Origin: Lentisphaerota bacterium
GTDB taxonomy: Bacteria; Verrucomicrobiota; Lentisphaeria; Oligosphaerales; JABHEG01
Length of the DNA: 64,000 nt
Assembly: GCA_018676675.1 (NCBI GenBank)
Contig: JABHEG010000367.1
Coordinates: 62,001 to 126,000, forward strand
Direction of reading: 5' to 3'
How positions within the stretch are numbered: position 1 is the first letter of the stretch; each line of letters begins with the position of its first letter. Under the pieces are notes generated by a model. That model did no database searches. It saw only the letters and a list, made by a program, of their open reading frames with translations, and was not told the DNA's origin. Below are positions 52,970 through 62,800 of the stretch, in pieces. Made by a program: the position numbers and the translations under genes.

Positions 52970-54157
52970 CTAGACTGCGCCCGTCAGGGCGTCCGTCTTG
53001 TCTGTCTTCTCCCAGGGGAACAGATCCCGACCGAAATGCCCATAGGCGGCTGTCTGGCGGTAACTCCAGCCGTCCTGAGCAGGGGTTTTGAGCCCGAGAT
53101 TGGCGATGATGCGAGCCGGTCGGAAGTCGAAAATACCGCTTGACTCGAGGATCTCCTGGAGGCGGCCGTCAGAGGCCTGACCGGTCCCGAAGGTGTCAAC
53201 ATTGATGCTGAGGGGATGCTCGACACCGATTGCGTAGGCGACCTGCACTTCGCACTTATCCGCGAGCTTTGCCGCCACGATATTCTTGGCCACATAGCGG
53301 CACATGTAAGCCGCTGAACGGTCCACCTTGGATGGGTCTTTGCCGGAGAACGCGCCGCCGCCATGGCACCCAACCCCACCATAGGTGTCCACGATGATCT
53401 TGCGGCCGGTCAGGCCAGTGTCGCCGTTGGGGCCGCCAATCACGAACCGCCCGGTCGGGTTGACGTAGTAGGTGATGTCATTGTGAAGAAAGTTGGTGGG
53501 AACGACTTCGTTCACAACCTGGACGACCAGGGAGCGGAGCTGTTCTTCGACCATGTCCGGCGTGTGCTGGTGTGAGACGACCACCGTCTCCAGGCGCACC
53601 GGCTTCCCATCTTCATAGAGGAAGGAGACCTGACTCTTGGAGTCGGGGCGGAGGAAGGCGTACGTCTCGGGATCAGAATGGCGCAGTTCCGCAAGGCGTT
53701 GGACGATGAGGTGCGCGTAGTGGATGGGGGCCGGCATGAGCACATCTGTTTCGTTGCTGGCATAGCCGAACATCATTCCCTGATCACCCGCTCCCTGTTC
53801 CTTGAACGCACCTTCGCCGGCGGTGACGCCCTGGGAAATGTCCTGAGACTGCGGGTGAATGGCCAGCAAGACCTTGCAGGTGTCGGCGTTGAAGCCGATG
53901 TCATCCGATGAGTAGCCGATCTTCCGGACCGCGTCTCGGGCGACGTCTTCCCAGATGACCTTGGTGTTCGTGGTTATCTCGCCCGACAGCACGATCAGGT
54001 CCGTGGTCACCAGGGACTCGCAAGCGACTCGACTGTGGGGGTCCTGTTCAAGGCATGCGTCCAGCACGGCATCTGAAATCTGGTCACATACTTTGTCCGG
54101 ATGGCCTTCGGAAACGGATTCAGACGTGAATACGTGCGGTGTTTTGATCTTACTCAT
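52970..54157 (-). CDS. metK: S-adenosylmethionine synthetase
   Basis: ATG 54157 has AGAGGAG upstream. The 395-residue product makes SAM from methionine and ATP. Motifs: FTSESVSEGHPDKVCDQISD, GEITTNTKVIWEDV, DISQGVTAGEG, GAGDQGMMFGYA, RPDSKSQVSFLYEDG, GGPNGDTGLTGRKIIVDTYG and GGAFSGKDPSKVDRSAAY. It leads the SAM cycle unit metK-kinase-ahcY. Confidence 0.98.
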   Translation of the reverse strand: MSKIKTPHVFTSESVSEGHPDKVCDQISDAVLDACLEQDPHSRVACESLVTTDLIVLSGEITTNTKVIWEDVARDAVRKIGYSSDDIGFNADTCKVLLAIHPQSQDISQGVTAGEGAFKEQGAGDQGMMFGYASNETDVLMPAPIHYAHLIVQRLAELRHSDPETYAFLRPDSKSQVSFLYEDGKPVRLETVVVSHQHTPDMVEEQLRSLVVQVVNEVVPTNFLHNDITYYVNPTGRFVIGGPNGDTGLTGRKIIVDTYGGVGCHGGGAFSGKDPSKVDRSAAYMCRYVAKNIVAAKLADKCEVQVAYAIGVEHPLSINVDTFGTGQASDGRLQEILESSGIFDFRPARIIANLGLKTPAQDGWSYRQTAAYGHFGRDLFPWEKTDKTDALTGAV

Positions 54158-54207
54158 GGACCTGCAACTCCTCTGGACTCCTTTGGAAACCGTAAATTCG
54201 GGCACAA

Positions 54208-54225
54208 GTATTCGTTAATGCGAAT
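54208..54225. promoter_or_regulatory. small palindrome upstream of metK
   Basis: TATTCG-TTAATG-CGAATA is a perfect 6-bp inverted repeat in an AT-rich island 50 bases before the metK ATG. It could be an operator or a leader hairpin; no SAM or SAH riboswitch core was recognised. Confidence 0.3.
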
Positions 54226-54346
54226 ATGGTAATGTAAGCGCTGCGTGGGGCATCGCAAGCGGCGCTGGACAAGGAAAAAGACAGGGAGGGCCCCAAGGGG
54301 GCAGAGGGGGTGCCCGGATGGTGTTCTGTGCGGTTGCCTTGAGGTT

Positions 54347-56353
54347 TCAGTCTGCCCCTTGGAACAGAGCCAGCACATCTTCTGCGGAGAGGGCTCGTGG
54401 GACAACGACTGCGTGGCTGATCCGGCAACGGGCCGCCTCGTTTGGCACGCGCGGATCCCCTCCCAGGTAGCAGGACATGGCCGGGAGCGGGGCGGTGACA
54501 TCCGCTCTGGCAGTCACCTTGCCGTTTACGTAGAGCACCATCTCCCCGCCGTTCTTAACCAGGGCGACAGTCGTCCAGACACCTGCCGGGATTGCGGCAT
54601 CCAGTTTGAGCAGTTTCGTGTTGTTGGCAAAGAGCTGCACCCCTCTTTCCGCTGTCACTTTCATGAAGTTGAGTCCGGTCGGGCTGTGGCGGTTTCCCAG
54701 GAGGATCGCCCCGGGTGGGTTTCCCGGGAGGGGGCTGACGCGAAGTGCCCAGGAGTGTGAGTCTTCACGTGTAAGCGGAGGGGTGTTCGGGAGGCCGGAG
54801 AAGGATGAGCCGTCGAAAACGGCACGGCCTCCCCGGTAAGGGCCACGGTCCGTCAGGCGGGTTTTGGCGGTCGAACGGGTGGCGGCTGTCCGTTTCTGCT
54901 TGAGGGCTTCTTTACGTCGCGCCTCGATCTCGGGACGCGTGCGTGTCCGGATGTACGCATCTGTTCGTGTGCGGAGCCGCTCAAGCACCTCCCTGTGGGC
55001 GGGGTTCCCCGCCAGGTTCTCAAGCTGGTCCGGATCAGTTCCTAGATCATGCAGGAACTCGAACGGAGGGGCTTGCCGGTCGTACCGGGCGTAGACATAA
55101 CGTTCCCCGCGGACTCCGGCCCAGGCCGGGATTTTGTCGCCAAGCTGGTGGTGTTCACAGAAGAACTCGCGACGCCAATCGGTGGGACCGACGCCTTGGA
55201 GCACAGGAGAAAGGCTGCGTCCCTGGTATGAATCAGGCACTGGTATCCCCGCCAGGTCGAGCATGGTTGAGGGGAGGTCGAGGTTAAGAGCCATCGGGGA
55301 GACGAGCTTCCCGCGCCTTGCAGCGGGCAGCCGTGGGTCACAGATGATGAGTGGAACGCGCAACGACTGATCGAAGTGAGACCACTTGCCCGCAAAGCCC
55401 CGGTCGCCCATGTAGTAGCCGTTGTCCGCAGTGTAGAGAACCACGGTATTGTCCGCGAGCCCCTGGTCTTCGAGAGTCTTGAGTACGCGTCCGACTACGC
55501 GATCCATCCCGGTGATCATGCGGTACAGTGCGCGCATATTGATGGTGTACTTCTCGGGTGTGTCCCAGCGCCAGTACCAGCGGACGCGGTTGAGGGATGT
55601 CTTGAGGAAGTCCGGCAGCCGCTCGAAGTGGGCTGGATCCCCGAGGCGTGGGAGGGGTGGCGTGATGTCCTCGTACAGGCCGTCCACAGCTTTCGGCCAG
55701 GGGAAATGACCAATCCCGGGGCGATGGTCTCTGTCTTCTGCGTGCGAGATGTTGAAGCTCATGTAGAGGCAGAACGGCTTGTCTGCGGGCTGGGCCTTCA
55801 GGAACGCGACTGATCTGTCCCCGATCAACTCGGCGCAATGCCGTTTGCTGCCATCCGGCATGGTTTTGAAGTAGGGGTTCCGGTGGATGTGTTTCCAGTC
55901 GTCGAACATCGCGTTGAAAGCCGATGGCGTTCCTCGCTCGAAACGCACGTGGTTCTTGCCGAAGTACCCGGTGCGATAGCCGGCCTGTCGCATCAGGAGA
56001 GGGAAACAGGTCTGGAAATCGGTCTCGATCATCGCGGCCGAGCCCTGTGGGTCCCCGGGGCGGTAGCCGTGGCTGCGTTGAGTCAGCCCCGAGAAGATAG
56101 TGGCTCGACTCGCCATGCAGATGGAGGTCGTCACGAACATGTTCTGGAACCGGACGCCCTGAGCCGCGAGTCGATCCACGTTCGGAGTCTTGATGAAGGG
56201 GTGTCCTGCGCATCCAAGGGAGTCGTTTCGCTGGTCGTCGACCAGAATGAACAGAATGTTCGGGCGCACCTGCTCCTGGGCGAGCACAACGGGGGGGAGA
56301 CCGAGCGCGGCGGCCAGTGCCACGCACATCGCTATCTGCTTGTTTCCAGCCAT
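54347..56353 (-). CDS. exported sulfatase with C-terminal LamG-like domain
   Basis: The start is ATG 56353, directly before a signal peptide (MAGNKQIAMCVALAAALGLP, ending VVLAQEQ). Residues ~30-460 are an arylsulfatase: RPNILFILVDDQRNDSLGCA, modification motif TTSICMASRATIFSG (CMASR, Cys type), HGYRPGD, GYFGKNHV and VLYTADNGYYMGDRGFAGKWS. After a basic linker (KQKRTAATRSTAKTR) residues ~510-665 resemble a LamG/sialidase-type jelly roll that may bind glycan. It is 64 bases after two sugar permease genes on the same strand, suggesting desulfation outside the inner membrane before uptake. Confidence 0.85.
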   Translation of the reverse strand: MAGNKQIAMCVALAAALGLPPVVLAQEQVRPNILFILVDDQRNDSLGCAGHPFIKTPNVDRLAAQGVRFQNMFVTTSICMASRATIFSGLTQRSHGYRPGDPQGSAAMIETDFQTCFPLLMRQAGYRTGYFGKNHVRFERGTPSAFNAMFDDWKHIHRNPYFKTMPDGSKRHCAELIGDRSVAFLKAQPADKPFCLYMSFNISHAEDRDHRPGIGHFPWPKAVDGLYEDITPPLPRLGDPAHFERLPDFLKTSLNRVRWYWRWDTPEKYTINMRALYRMITGMDRVVGRVLKTLEDQGLADNTVVLYTADNGYYMGDRGFAGKWSHFDQSLRVPLIICDPRLPAARRGKLVSPMALNLDLPSTMLDLAGIPVPDSYQGRSLSPVLQGVGPTDWRREFFCEHHQLGDKIPAWAGVRGERYVYARYDRQAPPFEFLHDLGTDPDQLENLAGNPAHREVLERLRTRTDAYIRTRTRPEIEARRKEALKQKRTAATRSTAKTRLTDRGPYRGGRAVFDGSSFSGLPNTPPLTREDSHSWALRVSPLPGNPPGAILLGNRHSPTGLNFMKVTAERGVQLFANNTKLLKLDAAIPAGVWTTVALVKNGGEMVLYVNGKVTARADVTAPLPAMSCYLGGDPRVPNEAARCRISHAVVVPRALSAEDVLALFQGAD

Positions 56354-56417
56354 GTCCGTCTCTCTTGCCCCGTCCCCACCTGAAATGGACCTCTCGCACA
56401 ACCTTGGTGCTGTGCTG

Positions 56418-57257
56418 TCACCCCTTCAGGGCCCCGAGTTGGATACCTTCCACGAAGTAGCGTTGGCCGAAGATGAACACGACCAGCATGGGGATGATCA
56501 TGATCACTGATCCCGCCATCATGAGGGTCCACTGGACCCCGAACATCTCCTGGAACTGAGCCAGAGCGACCGGGAGGGTGAACTTGTCGCGTGTGTGGGT
56601 GATGATGAGCGGCCACATGAAGTTCCGCCAGGATCCCATGAAGGTCAGGATTGTGAGGGTGGCCAGGGCCGGTTTGGAGAGCGGGAGGATCACGTGCCAG
56701 TAGACGCCCAGGGCCGAACAGCCGTCGATGATTGCGGCATCCTCGAGTTCACTGCTGATTCCCATGAAAAACTGGCGGAGCATGAACGTGCCGTAGGCAG
56801 AGAACATCCCGGGAATGATCAGACCCCAGTACGTGTTGACCCAATGGAGCTGGCGCAAAAGGATGAATACGGGGATCATGGTGACCGCTCCGGGGATCAT
56901 CATTGTGGCCAGATAGGCAAAGAAGATTCGGTCGCGGCCAACGAACTTGAGCCGGGCAAAAGCAAAGGCAGCCAGAGAGCTTGTGAGCACCTGGCCGAAC
57001 GTGACCGAGATAGTGACCAGGAAGCTGTTGAAGAGGGCTCTTCCGAAGTTCGTTTCTACCATGACCGTCCGGTAGTTCTCCCAGTGGATCTTCTCGGGGA
57101 GGAACTGGGCGGGATTGAGCACGTCTGCATCCGGGCTCTTGACGGATGTGCTCACCATCCACAGCAGAGGGGCAAGCATTGAGATGCCCACGGCGATCAG
57201 AAACACGTACGAGAGCGAGTATGTGATCAGCAGCTTTTTCTGTCTGGTCATCGCCAT
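56418..57257 (-). CDS. carbohydrate ABC transporter permease, MalG type
   Basis: The start is ATG 57257 (MAMTRQKKLLITYSLSYVFL) with AGGAAAAGG upstream; longer frames begin inside the preceding gene. The ~279-residue product has six membrane segments and the EAA loop EDAAIIDGCSALGVYWHVIL, PLSKPALATL, that contacts the ATPase. It pairs with the next permease and a solute-binding lipoprotein. No ATPase gene is present; families of this kind often share one encoded elsewhere. Confidence 0.9.
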   Translation of the reverse strand: MAMTRQKKLLITYSLSYVFLIAVGISMLAPLLWMVSTSVKSPDADVLNPAQFLPEKIHWENYRTVMVETNFGRALFNSFLVTISVTFGQVLTSSLAAFAFARLKFVGRDRIFFAYLATMMIPGAVTMIPVFILLRQLHWVNTYWGLIIPGMFSAYGTFMLRQFFMGISSELEDAAIIDGCSALGVYWHVILPLSKPALATLTILTFMGSWRNFMWPLIITHTRDKFTLPVALAQFQEMFGVQWTLMMAGSVIMIIPMLVVFIFGQRYFVEGIQLGALKG

Positions 57258-57319
57258 TCGGGTTGCCTTTTCCTGGACCATCGACTGCGCGGTTTCTCGT
57301 CGGGAAAGGGGGCAGCAGT

Positions 57320-58225
57320 CTATGTGTAACTCACGTTCCGCCCGCCGAATTTCCAGTTGATCAGGGTCACGGTTGCCACCAGGCCAAAGAGCACGACAGC
57401 GATGGCCGCTGCGTAGCCCATATTGAACCATTGGAAGGCATGGTTGTAGATGTAGTAACTGATGGTGCTCGTGGCCCCGTCGGGACCGCCTTTCGTCATC
57501 ACGTAGGCTGCCTGGAACCCGCCCTGGAACCCTCCGATGACGGAGGTGATAAAGATGAAAAAGGTCGTAGGGGCGAGCATGGGAAACGTGATGTGGCGGA
57601 ACCGATGCCAGGCATTGGCTCCATCCATTTGAGCTGCTTCATAGAGACTGGGTGAGATTCCTTGGAGACCGGCGAGATAGAGGATCATGCTCGTCCCTCC
57701 CATTGCTCCCCAGAGCCCCATGAGCATGAGTGATGGCTTGGCGAGATGGTAGCTCTTGAGCCAGAGAGGGCCTTTGATCCCCAGGAGACTCAGCAGGTAG
57801 TTGGCCAGGCCGAATTCGGGATTGTAGATCCACATCCACAGAAGCATGATACCGATTCCCGAACAGATCGTCGGTAAGTAAAAGATGGTACGGAACAGCA
57901 CGCGGCCCCGGATCTTCTGATTCAGCAGGAGGGCCAGGCTCAACGACAGTGACATGGAAATCGGGATGTTCATCATCAGGAACAGCGTGTTCCCGAGGTA
58001 CTTCCAGAACCGTGGGTCGCTGACCTGCCACGTGCTGCCGTCGCGGAAGAAGCCGAGGAGATCAACGAAGTTCCGCAGGCCCACAAATGTCGGTGGCTGG
58101 AAGAGATTCCACTCGAACAGGCTCAACGCGAACGCCGCCACTACCGGAATCGAGGTGAAAATCAGGAACCCGACGAAATTCGGGGCCAGGAAGACGAATG
58201 CAATCCAGTTGTTCTTTGCTCTCAT
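57320..58225 (-). CDS. carbohydrate ABC transporter permease, MalF/UgpA type
   Basis: The 301-residue product has six membrane helices (WIAFVFLAPNFVGFLIF first) and the EAA loop YEAAQMDGANAWHRFRHITF, PMLAPTTFF. ATG 58225 is 61 bases after the binding-protein stop. It forms the membrane channel with the MalG-type permease; the substrate is probably an oligosaccharide from sulfated glycan, judged from context only. Confidence 0.9.
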   Translation of the reverse strand: MRAKNNWIAFVFLAPNFVGFLIFTSIPVVAAFALSLFEWNLFQPPTFVGLRNFVDLLGFFRDGSTWQVSDPRFWKYLGNTLFLMMNIPISMSLSLSLALLLNQKIRGRVLFRTIFYLPTICSGIGIMLLWMWIYNPEFGLANYLLSLLGIKGPLWLKSYHLAKPSLMLMGLWGAMGGTSMILYLAGLQGISPSLYEAAQMDGANAWHRFRHITFPMLAPTTFFIFITSVIGGFQGGFQAAYVMTKGGPDGATSTISYYIYNHAFQWFNMGYAAAIAVVLFGLVATVTLINWKFGGRNVSYT

Positions 58226-58286
58226 AGCATGTGTGCTGCAGTTGCAGGCGTGCGCCTGCGGTCCCGGCCCGCCACGATGGGAGAGG

Positions 58287-59627
58287 CTACCGATCCCGCA
58301 GACGTTTCCTCTTCAGGTAGAGAACGATGGCCTTTTCTGCCCGGGCCATGGCTTCCTCAGGTGTCGATCGACCGGTCGGGACACCACCTGCAGCGCTCCC
58401 GTAAAGAGACAGGATCTCCGACAGGTTTGGGATGCGAGGGTTCGGGTACAGCGAATCGCTAGCCCTACGCAGTGCGGCGATGTTGGCAGGTTTCTGACCG
58501 GTCTTCCGCTGGTTCTGGATGACCATCTCGGCAATACGTCGACTCGGGGGCAGGCCACGCGCTGCCATTCGTTGCTGGACTTCATCACCAAAGAACTCCC
58601 TGGCCAGCAACCACGCTTCTTCGGGGTGGCGTGTCGAGCTCGATACGAGAACTGCCTGACTCGATGCCCAATGCCCACGCTGTCGGACTTTCGGATTGTT
58701 GACGATGTCCCAGTTCATTTCGCTGCACTGGCGGCGGAGGAAAGGGAGGTTCCAGGTGAAGAACTGCATCATCGCGGCTTTGCCCTGGCGGAAGTAGGTG
58801 TAGGTATCCAACCCCTGAAAGTCACTGTCCTCCGGCAACGGCGAAACGTGGTGTTCACGGGCCAGATTCAGGTTTGTACGCAACGCCTCGATCATCTCCG
58901 GCCGGTTACACAAGACGTCCTTGCCATCGGGCGAGATGACCTGGGCCCCGAACGATGACTTTGCCAGTTCCCCCTTGAATCCATACTGGTCGATACGGCC
59001 GTCGCCGTCGATGTCTCTGGTGAGGGCCTTCGCCGTCTTCAGGAAGCAGTCGTAGTCCCAGTCATCGGTTGGGTACGGGACACCAGCCTCGTCAAACAGC
59101 GTCTTGTTGTACGCGATGTAGTTCATGTCAATACCGAACGGGATGCCGTATTGCTTCCCTTCGACTCGGTACCAGCTCAGAGCCTGGGGGAGGTACTCCT
59201 CGAGGTCCACCTCAGTCTCGAGCTTCTCACTCAGGTCAAGAAATACCCCCCGCGCTGCGAACTCCGCAAAGCTCTGCCCCATCCACATCAGGTCAGGGGC
59301 GTTACGTCCGGCGATCATGACCAGAACTTTGCCGTAGTAGTTGGCTGGAATCTCGAGGATCTGAACTGTGATGTTGGGGTGGGCCTCTTCGAACCGCTTG
59401 ACCACTCCCCGGTACATCGGACGGGTTTCACGATCCGCGGGAACGGTCAGAACCAAGTGGGCTTTGCCGTCGTTCCGGTCTTTGGGACGGCAACCCCAGG
59501 TTACGAGCAGGAGCAGGGAACAGAGGGTGAGAAGCCAGGCCCTGTGAGCTGCATGGTCGGCTGACGATTCCGGCAGGCCGTGCACGAGGCCGGGCCTGAT
59601 GTCGGGGCGTTTGCCTGAAAAGGTCAT
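58287..59627 (-). CDS. ABC transporter solute-binding lipoprotein
   Basis: The mature protein is of the MalE/UgpB class: HLVLTVPADRETRPMYRGVV, FEEAHPNITVQILEIP, APDLMWMGQSFAEFAARG, YGIPFGIDMNYIAYNKTLFD and QGKAAMMQFFTWNLPFL. An export segment LLTLCSLLLLVTWGC ends in a lipobox-like Cys. The start is uncertain: ATG 59627 leaves a long pre-sequence, while GTG 59585 gives a more usual signal length. The DIDGDGRIDQYG string, which resembles a calcium loop, is common in this class. It binds a sugar at the outer face of the inner membrane for the two permeases. Confidence 0.87.
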   Translation of the reverse strand: MTFSGKRPDIRPGLVHGLPESSADHAAHRAWLLTLCSLLLLVTWGCRPKDRNDGKAHLVLTVPADRETRPMYRGVVKRFEEAHPNITVQILEIPANYYGKVLVMIAGRNAPDLMWMGQSFAEFAARGVFLDLSEKLETEVDLEEYLPQALSWYRVEGKQYGIPFGIDMNYIAYNKTLFDEAGVPYPTDDWDYDCFLKTAKALTRDIDGDGRIDQYGFKGELAKSSFGAQVISPDGKDVLCNRPEMIEALRTNLNLAREHHVSPLPEDSDFQGLDTYTYFRQGKAAMMQFFTWNLPFLRRQCSEMNWDIVNNPKVRQRGHWASSQAVLVSSSTRHPEEAWLLAREFFGDEVQQRMAARGLPPSRRIAEMVIQNQRKTGQKPANIAALRRASDSLYPNPRIPNLSEILSLYGSAAGGVPTGRSTPEEAMARAEKAIVLYLKRKRLRDR

Positions 59628-59828
59628 CAAGTGAGACGTCGTCCTGTGTCTGGTCCCGGGGCTGTTCCCCAGGGCGTGCAGGAGAGGGAGCGTCGGGCCC
59701 GACCACACGGTGGAGAACCCGCCCGAAGGTAGCCTGTGTGGGAGCCTCGTCAAGGGGGACGTGCTCGAAGGCATGCGTTATCCCTGGAGGAGGAGGGGCG
59801 GGATTTCGGACAGCTGTTCCTGTCCCGG

Positions 59829-62800
59829 CTATTCCACCACTACGGTGAAGTGCCCCGGCTTACTCATGTTCCCGGCGGTATCCCGGGCGCAGGCGTGAAC
59901 GTACCATACGCCTTTCTCGGGGAAGCTCGGTTTGAAGCGCTCACCGGGTTTGAGGAGGTCCGCCTCGCCGGGTAGCCCGTCGGGGTCACGATCGATGGCG
60001 CAGGCGTAGGCTGTGACTCCAGACTCGTCACTACTGGAAACTGCGAATTCCGCACCTGCTGCCGCACCCGCTGCCAGGACGACATCGTCAAGCATGAACG
60101 TCGTCCCAACGTCGTGCCAGTTGAAGCCCATGTCGCCGATTGCGAGGGATTTGAGGACAAAGCTGGTCGCCGCGCCTTCCGGTTTGTTCTCATGCCAGGT
60201 CTCTACCTGTTGACGAAGGTCGATCAGGGCCGCGTGCCACTGGTTGTCGCAGGTGATGCCTTCGAGTTGCCCGGTGCGGAACACGTAATCCGGTCTGATG
60301 TCTCCATCCGTGAGTTTTGTCAGCAGCCAGATGGTGTCTGGTTCGCGCGTTTCCAGCATGCCGCTGAAATCGACTTTCAGGTCTGGCGGGAAACGGTATC
60401 GGAAGGAGAGATAGCGGTGTGTGCTCGTATCCACCTGTCCGGGGAGGGCAAGCCGGATCGCAGTTCCAGTGGCTCCGACCGTTGTCTGCAACACGTGACT
60501 TCCACGCGCCGGAGAGAACGGCCGATCGGTGATGAAGTAGGCGGAGGCAGTGAGTTTGGGCTGATCTTCCTCAAAGTCGAACTGGTTGAGCACCTTCCCA
60601 TTGGCCCAGGTGATTCGCGGAGCCGGTGGCGGACGGGTATCTCCCTCGCTGGACAGTGTCCATGTCCAGCTTTTCCTTTCGGTTGAGTTGCCGGCGAAGT
60701 CTCGCACCGGATTAAGCACGACTTCGAACGTCTGGGCTTCCCCGACTGTTTTCGGGCGAACCCCGGCGGCCACCCAGTCAACGGCGAAGAGCCCCGTCTT
60801 CAGGTCCACGGTGACGCCCTTCCGTCCAGGGGCGCAGTAACGACCGTTGACGGTCAACCTGAGGCTGGCCGGGTCCAGGCCGCTCAGGGGGTCACCGAGA
60901 ACGATGCGGAGTTCGCGGTCGGCGGACGTTGTATCCGCCGCAGGAGTGCTTTCGCTGAGCTGTGGTGGGGTGTTGTCGACCAGAATGAGCCAATGCGTTG
61001 TTTCGCTCCAGTTACCTGCGCGGTCGACGGCCCGGATATGGAAGAACTGCCGCCCTTCCGGGATGTCGGTGAACCGGGCTGAGCCGGCCGTTCCATCCAC
61101 GTCTGTATCGGGATCCTCATTGGGGGCTGAACTCCAGTGATAGCTGTATCCTGCTATTCCCCCCGGATCTGACGTTGCCCAGCGTAGAAGCAGGCCCTGC
61201 CCGGCCGCGCTCAAGGTGGGGGCGACACGGAAGTTGTCGATCCAATAGATGGCCCGTTCACGGTTCCCCGTCCAGCCTGAATCACCAACTCTTAGATTGG
61301 AGACGCTGAACTGTCCGGCGCAATAGGGCAGGGCGGCGAGGAGATCATGCCAATTGACTTCGAGGTGATGCCAGTTGCCATCGGCGGCGATGGTGGGAGT
61401 GAAGTCCCCGACATGGCGGGCTGTGTTTCGGTGGCCGTTGTCGGTCACGGTTATCCGGGACTGTCCTGCGCCGCCGGTGAACAGCAGGTCAAACAGGACT
61501 TCCTCCTCCATTCTGCAGTCAAACGAGATGATAGGGTGCTTCCCCGCGTTTATCGACTTCGTCGACACCTGAGCTCCGGCCAGGCCCCCGATGAGTTCGT
61601 TGAAGAGTTTCAGGCTGTACTGCCCCGACGCGGGAAGGCGGTCATCACGAATCAGCAGGGCGCTGTGTTCACGCCCGTTCCGGTCCGGCCCGATCCGGGC
61701 CCATGTCCCCAAGTCGTACTCGAACGTGTCATGAATGGCATAGTCTCGAAGGCGGACCGGTTGCGGGGGGAGCTTGTCCTCAGTCAGTTTGAAGTTCAGA
61801 GTCCACTCGGCCAAGGGGGGACCTCCGCCCCGTCTCGGAGCCAGTTGGAATGCGTAGGGTTTGGCGTCGGTGAGCGCCATTTGCGCCCGGGCCGCATCGA
61901 AAACCAGAGATCGTGTCTCGGCGATCCAGCGGACCCGCTTGTTGTCTACGGGATAGGAACGCCCGTTTGTTCGGACGACGAGGTCGCTGAGAGTGGGGAG
62001 TGGGCTCGGAGAGAGTCTGACGGTGACGTTCTCTCCGCCCCAGTCCGCCTTGGAAGGGGGGGAGATCGACTCAACGGTCGTGGTCTCGCCGGTAATTCTG
62101 AAGCGCAGCAGTTCACGGTGTCCAGCGGGACCCTCAGCGGCGACTTCGAGCGTATACAGTCCCTCGTCCAGTCCCTGTTCCACCCACCCGTCTGCCAGGG
62201 ACTGGTCCTTGCACACGATGGTTCCGTTGACGTGGCGTATGTCAAATGTTCCCTTCAGAACCTGCGTATCCGTTCCTTTCTGCAGACGGGCCTTGAGAGG
62301 GGGCGCTCCCTGTGCCGCGATTTCAAAGTCGTCGATCTGGAAGGATGTTCCCGTAGGGTTTCCCCCTCGTCCGGCCAGAAGATAGCCCCCGCGTTCCACC
62401 CCGAACGCCATGTCTTCGATCACCAGCCGACGATCCAGCGGCCGGTGTTTGAGCAGGACATCCCCGAGCGCCAGGAAGAGACGGTGCCAGCGACCGTCGG
62501 CTTGCATGGGCATGCGTCCGAGGCAGATGAGATTCTCATCGTCGTCCGGCGGGCCGGTGAGGTGGATGACGTAACGTTTCCCCCCGATTGTCGCGTACAA
62601 GTTGGCCTTTGTGCCGGGATCCATGCGGCAGGCGAAGGTCAGATGGGTGGCCCGCCGCACATCGAGACGGTTGAGCGGCACGGGAACGCGGAGCTGTCCT
62701 CCAGCCGCCACGTTTGATGCTCGAAGGCTCCCCCCGTGGTCGTCTGCATCGGTGTCCGCCCACGTCAAACGGGCGTCACCTGGCTCGCCCGTCTCTTCCC

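Noticed and set aside
54158..54346. SAM or SAH riboswitch before metK
   Set aside because: I looked for conserved cores on the minus strand and found only a small palindrome and GC-rich runs; nothing matched a known SAM or SAH riboswitch.
61347..62717. Long plus-strand frame (456 codons) opposite the giant protein gene
   Set aside because: No recognisable domains; the minus-strand frame has clear jelly-roll and Ig-like modules throughout this region.
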